Shown here one piece after another: positions 6,342-9,840 of a stretch of 9,840 nucleotides of DNA (the first letter of the stretch is position 1; each line of letters opens with the position of its first letter). Under the pieces are notes generated by a model, which was not told where the DNA came from, did no database searches, and saw nothing but the letters and a program-made list of their open reading frames with translations. The stretch comes from an uncultured Gemella sp. Lineage in GTDB: Bacteria > Bacillota > Bacilli > Staphylococcales > Gemellaceae. The stretch lies in NCBI GenBank assembly GCA_927911695.1, contig CAKMQO010000090.1:1-9840 (forward strand), written 5' to 3'. Made by a program: the position numbers and the translations under genes.

Positions 6342-8249
6342 ATGGAGATTTTTAATTATGATAATAGGAGTTTGAGGTTACTAAACATCTTAGAGTCTAG
6401 TTTTTCAGTTCAAGATCAATATATATTGGATGTATTGAAGGTAAGTTCAAAAACTATTAGTAATGAAATAAAATCTTTGAATGAATTATTTGAAGATTGT
6501 GCATATATAGAGAATAAAAATTCAAACTATAATCTTTATATTACAAAGTTAGAAGAATATTTGAAAAGAAAAAGATCTATTTATGAAGCAAATATAAATT
6601 TTGATTCTAGTAAAGTAAGGTTAGTCTATATTTTCAAGAGATTAGTTTCGTCGAGTGAGAGTACTTTGATAGATGACTTAGCTTTTGAGATGATAGTTAG
6701 TAGAACTACTTTAAATACGGATCTTAAAAACTGAATGAAATAATAAATAGCTATAATCTTGTTATAAAGGGAAAACCAAACACAGGTATAAAAGTAGTTG
6801 GATTAGAAAAAATATTCGAATTTTTATTTTGGAAATATATATAACTATGTATATAAAGAGGATATTTTCGATAAAGAAGATAATACATTTTTTGATAAAG
6901 TATTTGAAAAATACAAAATAGATAAGCAGGCTAAAGGAGAGTTTTTCCGATATCTAACATTATCGTTAGATAGATTCGCTAATGGATTTTATCTAGAATT
7001 TGATGAAAATCAGTACAAAGAATTATTAAGTAATTATGCACAACCTTTTATTAAAGAGATAAGTTATTACATAAAAACTAAATATAATATAAGCTTATCT
7101 GTTGATGAAATAAAATTTCTGGCAATTTGCTTTGCTACAATGAGAGTTCCTACAAAAATAAATAAAATAAGAGAAAATCTAAAGTATACAGATGAGTACA
7201 AGAAACTTGTTCAAGAAATTCTAGAAGTAGTTGTTTATGAGTATGGACTTGAATTTGATACATCAGATATTATTGAAGAATTTATTTACCATATATACTT
7301 TTTAATGGAAAGATTGAGGTATGGAGTTAGATATAACAATAATATGAAAGAAAAGATCAAAGAACAGTATCCAGTATCGTATAAAATCGCTAAAACTGCT
7401 AGTAAAGTAATTAATAAAAAGTATGGTTATGCAGTTTCAGAGGATGAAATTAGTTATCTAGCAGTTTATTTTGAAACTTTATTGAATAAAATAAAACTTC
7501 AAACAGAAAATCTAAATATATTATTGATAACTAATTCTGGTCCCGCATATAACAAACTTATGATAAATGAGATAGAAAGTTTAATAGTAAACTCACGAAT
7601 ATCGGCATACACCACTTTTGAAAAGGTTGATTATAGTAAGTTTAATATTATAATTTCTACTGAAGATATAAAGTTTGATACAGAAACACCAGTTATTTAT
7701 CAAAATGAAATTTTAGATAAAACATACTTGAAAAAAGAAATTAATTTTTTACAATATATAAATAAAATGAATGCTCCTAGTATTCGTGGAATGGAATCGG
7801 TTTTACTTAGTTCTATGAGAGAAAATACATTTTTCAAGTGCGATAATGAGAAAACATACTCTGAAAACATTGCTATTATGATAGCTGATTTGATAAATCA
7901 AGAACTAGTTGATAAAAATTTTTTAGAAAGAATGAGAGAAAGAGAAAGAAAATCATCTATGATTTTTGAGGAAAATGTCGCTTTTCCTCATACTATAAAC
8001 AAATTAGGTGAAGACTTAATAATAGCCTTAGGGGTAAGTGAAAATGGATTTAAAGATAATAAAGACTTGAAATTGATTTTTATGGCGTGTGTACCTGAAG
8101 GAGAAAACAATGGGTTGATTTTAGCTAAGACCTACGATGAATTAATCTCTATTATTAAGAGTGAAAAACTGATTATAGATATTTCAAAAATAGAAAATTA
8201 TGACTCATTAGTGAATTACTTTATAAAGAATACTAATCTATATAGATAG
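6342..8249 (+). CDS. PRD-containing PTS transcriptional regulator of the sorbitol operon (two frameshifts)
   Basis: A multidomain regulator of the MtlR/LicR/GutR type, about 635 aa after correction, the normal size. In order: a helix-turn-helix (about 10-60), a second one (about 95-150), two PTS regulation domains (about 175-275 and 285-385), an EIIB-like domain from about 390 (NILLITNSGPAYNKLM), and a C-terminal EIIA domain (about 500-635) with AFPHT, whose His550 is the likely phosphoacceptor. PRD2 keeps its His in EEFIYHIYFLMERLRYG (His317). PRD1 has Tyr at the equivalent place, and the EIIB-like loop lacks the usual Cys. Such proteins activate sugar operons according to PTS phosphorylation state. 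The ATG at 6342 follows AGGTGG (6328-6333). The frame is lost at A-run 6726-6730 (one base short) and near T-run 6827-6830 (one extra); most of PRD1 lies between 6840 and 7140. gutM and the sorbitol PTS follow directly. Confidence 0.82.
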
Positions 8250-8265
8250 TAGAATAGGAGGATGT

Positions 8266-8706
8266 ATGAATTTAATAGTTTTAGGAATACTCTTTATTTT
8301 AGCATTTATTTTACAGTATGCTCTAACTTATATTCAGTTAAATAGCTTTAAACGAAGTTACAGTAAACTTAGAAGAATAGGAAGAGTAGTAATAGGAAGA
8401 AAAAAAGGGGCTGCGCGAGCAGGTGCAATAGTTATGTTAGCAATAGATGATAACGACAAGGTTGTTACTGGAGAAGCTATGCAAGGTGTAACAGTGCTTG
8501 CTAGATTTAGAAAATTTGAATATTTTAATGGTCTTAAAGTAGGGACGATAAATAGGGAGGATTGTAAGGTGATAAACTTATCATTATCTTTAACTAGTGC
8601 AGTACTCGATGGAGTTGTTAATTATAAAACAATTTCTGCTGGTGGACAGATTGAAATGGAACAAAGTCCATTTGAGAAATTGGCAAAAAAATTAAAATTA
8701 AATTAA
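8266..8706 (+). CDS. gutM: GutM/SrlM family glucitol operon protein
   Basis: A 146-aa GutM-family protein. GutM was described in E. coli as an activator of the glucitol operon, although the family has an N-terminal membrane segment, seen here at residues 3-22 (a run of Leu, Ile, Phe and Ala). A basic stretch follows (SFKRSYSKLRRIGRVVIGRKKG), then a soluble domain with the typical GxxxMQGVTVLARFRKFEYFNG pattern. The start is set by AGGAGG at 8256-8261, only 4 nt before the ATG. It lies 16 nt after the regulator and 19 nt before srlA, the standard order of Gram-positive sorbitol operons. The reading frame is intact. Its exact mechanism is unclear even in the family. Confidence 0.85.
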   Translation: MNLIVLGILFILAFILQYALTYIQLNSFKRSYSKLRRIGRVVIGRKKGAARAGAIVMLAIDDNDKVVTGEAMQGVTVLARFRKFEYFNGLKVGTINREDCKVINLSLSLTSAVLDGVVNYKTISAGGQIEMEQSPFEKLAKKLKLN

Positions 8707-8725
8707 ATATTATAAGGAGGACAAT

Positions 8726-9271
8726 ATGGATTATATTGTTAAAATAGCTTCAGGCTTTACAGGTTTATTTGACGAAGGTGCAAAAACTTTCGTAAGTTGG
8801 GTTGGAGGAATCGTACCTAAAGTACTGTTACTTCTTGTTTTTATGAATGCCTTAGTTGCTTTTATAGGACCACATAGAGTAGAGAAATTTGCTAAAGTGT
8901 GTTCCAAAAATGTGATTTTAGCTTATGGAATTTTACCGTTTATTTCGGCATTTATGTTAGCGAATCCGATGGCGTTATCTATGGGGAAATTCTTACCAGA
9001 ACGTATGAAACCTAGTTATTATGCATCAGCATCATATCACTGTCATACAAATAGTGGTATATTCCCACATATCAATGTTGGAGAAATTTTTATTTACTTA
9101 GGTATTGCAAATGGTATTACGCAATTAGGATTAGATGTTACACCATTAGCGATTAGATATCTTCTTGTAGGATTAGTAATGAATTTCTTTGCCGGATGGG
9201 TTACAGATTTTACAACAAAAATGGTTATGAAGCAACAAAAAATAGAATTAAGTAATGAGTTAAAAGCATAA
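8726..9271 (+). CDS. srlA: Glucitol/sorbitol PTS EIIC component (SrlA)
   Basis: An intact 181-aa integral membrane protein matching SrlA/GutA, the EIIC2 subunit of the glucitol/sorbitol phosphotransferase system, which with SrlE forms the sugar channel. It has about four hydrophobic segments (near residues 26-48, 64-88, 118-135 and 143-165). It also has the conserved SYHCHTNSGIFPHINVGE segment (about 103-120), close to the E. coli SrlA sequence as I recall it. PERMKPSYYASASY and the C-terminal NFFAGWVTDFTT are also family-typical. AAGGAGG at 8715-8721 sets the start. It is followed 17 nt later by srlE, its partner subunit. Confidence 0.95.
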   Translation: MDYIVKIASGFTGLFDEGAKTFVSWVGGIVPKVLLLLVFMNALVAFIGPHRVEKFAKVCSKNVILAYGILPFISAFMLANPMALSMGKFLPERMKPSYYASASYHCHTNSGIFPHINVGEIFIYLGIANGITQLGLDVTPLAIRYLLVGLVMNFFAGWVTDFTTKMVMKQQKIELSNELKA

Positions 9272-9288
9272 AATAAGGAGAATTAATT

Positions 9289-9840
9289 ATGACTTATGGA
9301 ACAATAAAAATAGAAAAAGGTAGCGGTGGCTTCGGTGGACCTTTAGTAATTACTCCAAAACCAGGGAAAGATAAAATTTTATATATTACAGGTGGGGGAG
9401 CAGAGCCTGAGATCGTAGAAAAGATTGTAAAATTAACAGGAGCTACTGCTGTAAACGGATTTAAAACATCAGTACCAGACGAAGAAATTTTCTTAGCAAT
9501 TATAGACTGTGGTGGAACATTACGTTGCGGTATTTACCCACAAAAAAGAATTCCAACAGTTAACATTATGCCTGTAGGACCAAGTGGACCACTTGCTAAA
9601 TTCATTAAAGAAGATATCTATGTTTCTGCAGTAGGATTAGATCAAATCTCTTCAGCTGAAGGTAGCGAAGAAGTAGTAGTTGAGAAAACTCAAGAAGAGC
9701 CAAAACGTGAATTTAAATACAGTGCAGATAAAAAAGTTTCTCAAAGTTTAGCGGAAAATTCAAAATCATCTGTTATTCAGAAAATCGGTATGGGTGCTGG
9801 TAAAGTGTTCACACATTATATCAAGCTGCCAGAGATGCAG
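9289..9840 (+). CDS. srlE: Glucitol/sorbitol PTS EIIB-C component (SrlE), 5' part, frameshift near the edge
   Basis: The N-terminal part of SrlE, which carries the EIIB domain that hands phosphate to sorbitol, plus the start of an EIIC portion. Family marks are IEKGSGGFGGPL (8-19) and DCGGTLRCGIYPQKRIPT (73-90), with Cys74 and Cys80 in the phosphocysteine motif, followed by GPSGPLAKFIKEDIYVS. A Glu/Lys/Ser-rich linker (about 120-160) leads to KIGMGAGKVFT. After Thr175 the literal frame runs into HYIKLPEMQ. Adding one base near 9811-9814 gives FTTLYQAARDA, as expected for the family, so one base seems to be missing. The ATG at 9289 follows AAGGAG (9275-9280). The gene continues past the window, where srlB (EIIA) and srlD would be expected. 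Confidence 0.92.
   Translation, partial: MTYGTIKIEKGSGGFGGPLVITPKPGKDKILYITGGGAEPEIVEKIVKLTGATAVNGFKTSVPDEEIFLAIIDCGGTLRCGIYPQKRIPTVNIMPVGPSGPLAKFIKEDIYVSAVGLDQISSAEGSEEVVVEKTQEEPKREFKYSADKKVSQSLAENSKSSVIQKIGMGAGKVFTHYIKLPEMQ

Overview
The window is AT-rich DNA from a low-GC Gram-positive bacterium. This is suggested by strong AGGAGG-type ribosome binding sites, TTGACA/TATAAT promoters, a CopY-type cop box, a DegV protein, and a PRD-containing regulator next to a glucitol/sorbitol PTS. Bacilli (Lactobacillales or Gemella-like) fit best, but the genus is only a guess.

Layout. (1) 1-2907: a copper-resistance operon with promoter, CopY operator, copA (Cu+ P1B-ATPase with two HMA domains) and copZ (64-aa chaperone). 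It ends at a hairpin terminator (2977-3020) that also faces (2) degV on the minus strand (3038-3874). (3) 3875-4238: an intergenic region with divergent promoters and several inverted repeats. (4) 4239-5996: a DXS/transketolase-like thiamine-diphosphate enzyme, followed by a clear terminator. (5) 6034-6341: an intergenic stretch dominated by a highly structured element whose core is a near-perfect hairpin of about 67 nt, then a cre-like site. (6) 6342-9840: a glucitol/sorbitol PTS operon with a PRD/EIIA regulator, gutM, srlA (EIIC) and the start of srlE (EIIB-C), running off the right edge.

How the genes work together. CopZ probably carries Cu(I) to or from CopA, which exports it; the cop box implies control by a CopY repressor that is not in this window. 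The sorbitol genes encode membrane uptake with phosphorylation, and the PTS-phosphorylated regulator and GutM should control the operon. The EIIA and the sorbitol-6-phosphate dehydrogenase would be expected to the right.

The most striking property is that five of the eight genes have a broken reading frame: nine single-base indels in 9.8 kb, mostly in A/T runs. In each case a one-base correction restores a family-typical protein. I read these as probable sequencing or assembly errors, so the disrupted genes are annotated over their full reconstructed extents. I found no clearly new biological system. The best leads are the DXS-like enzyme, which lacks DXS signature residues, the structured 6068-6245 element, and the phospho-site-poor regulator.
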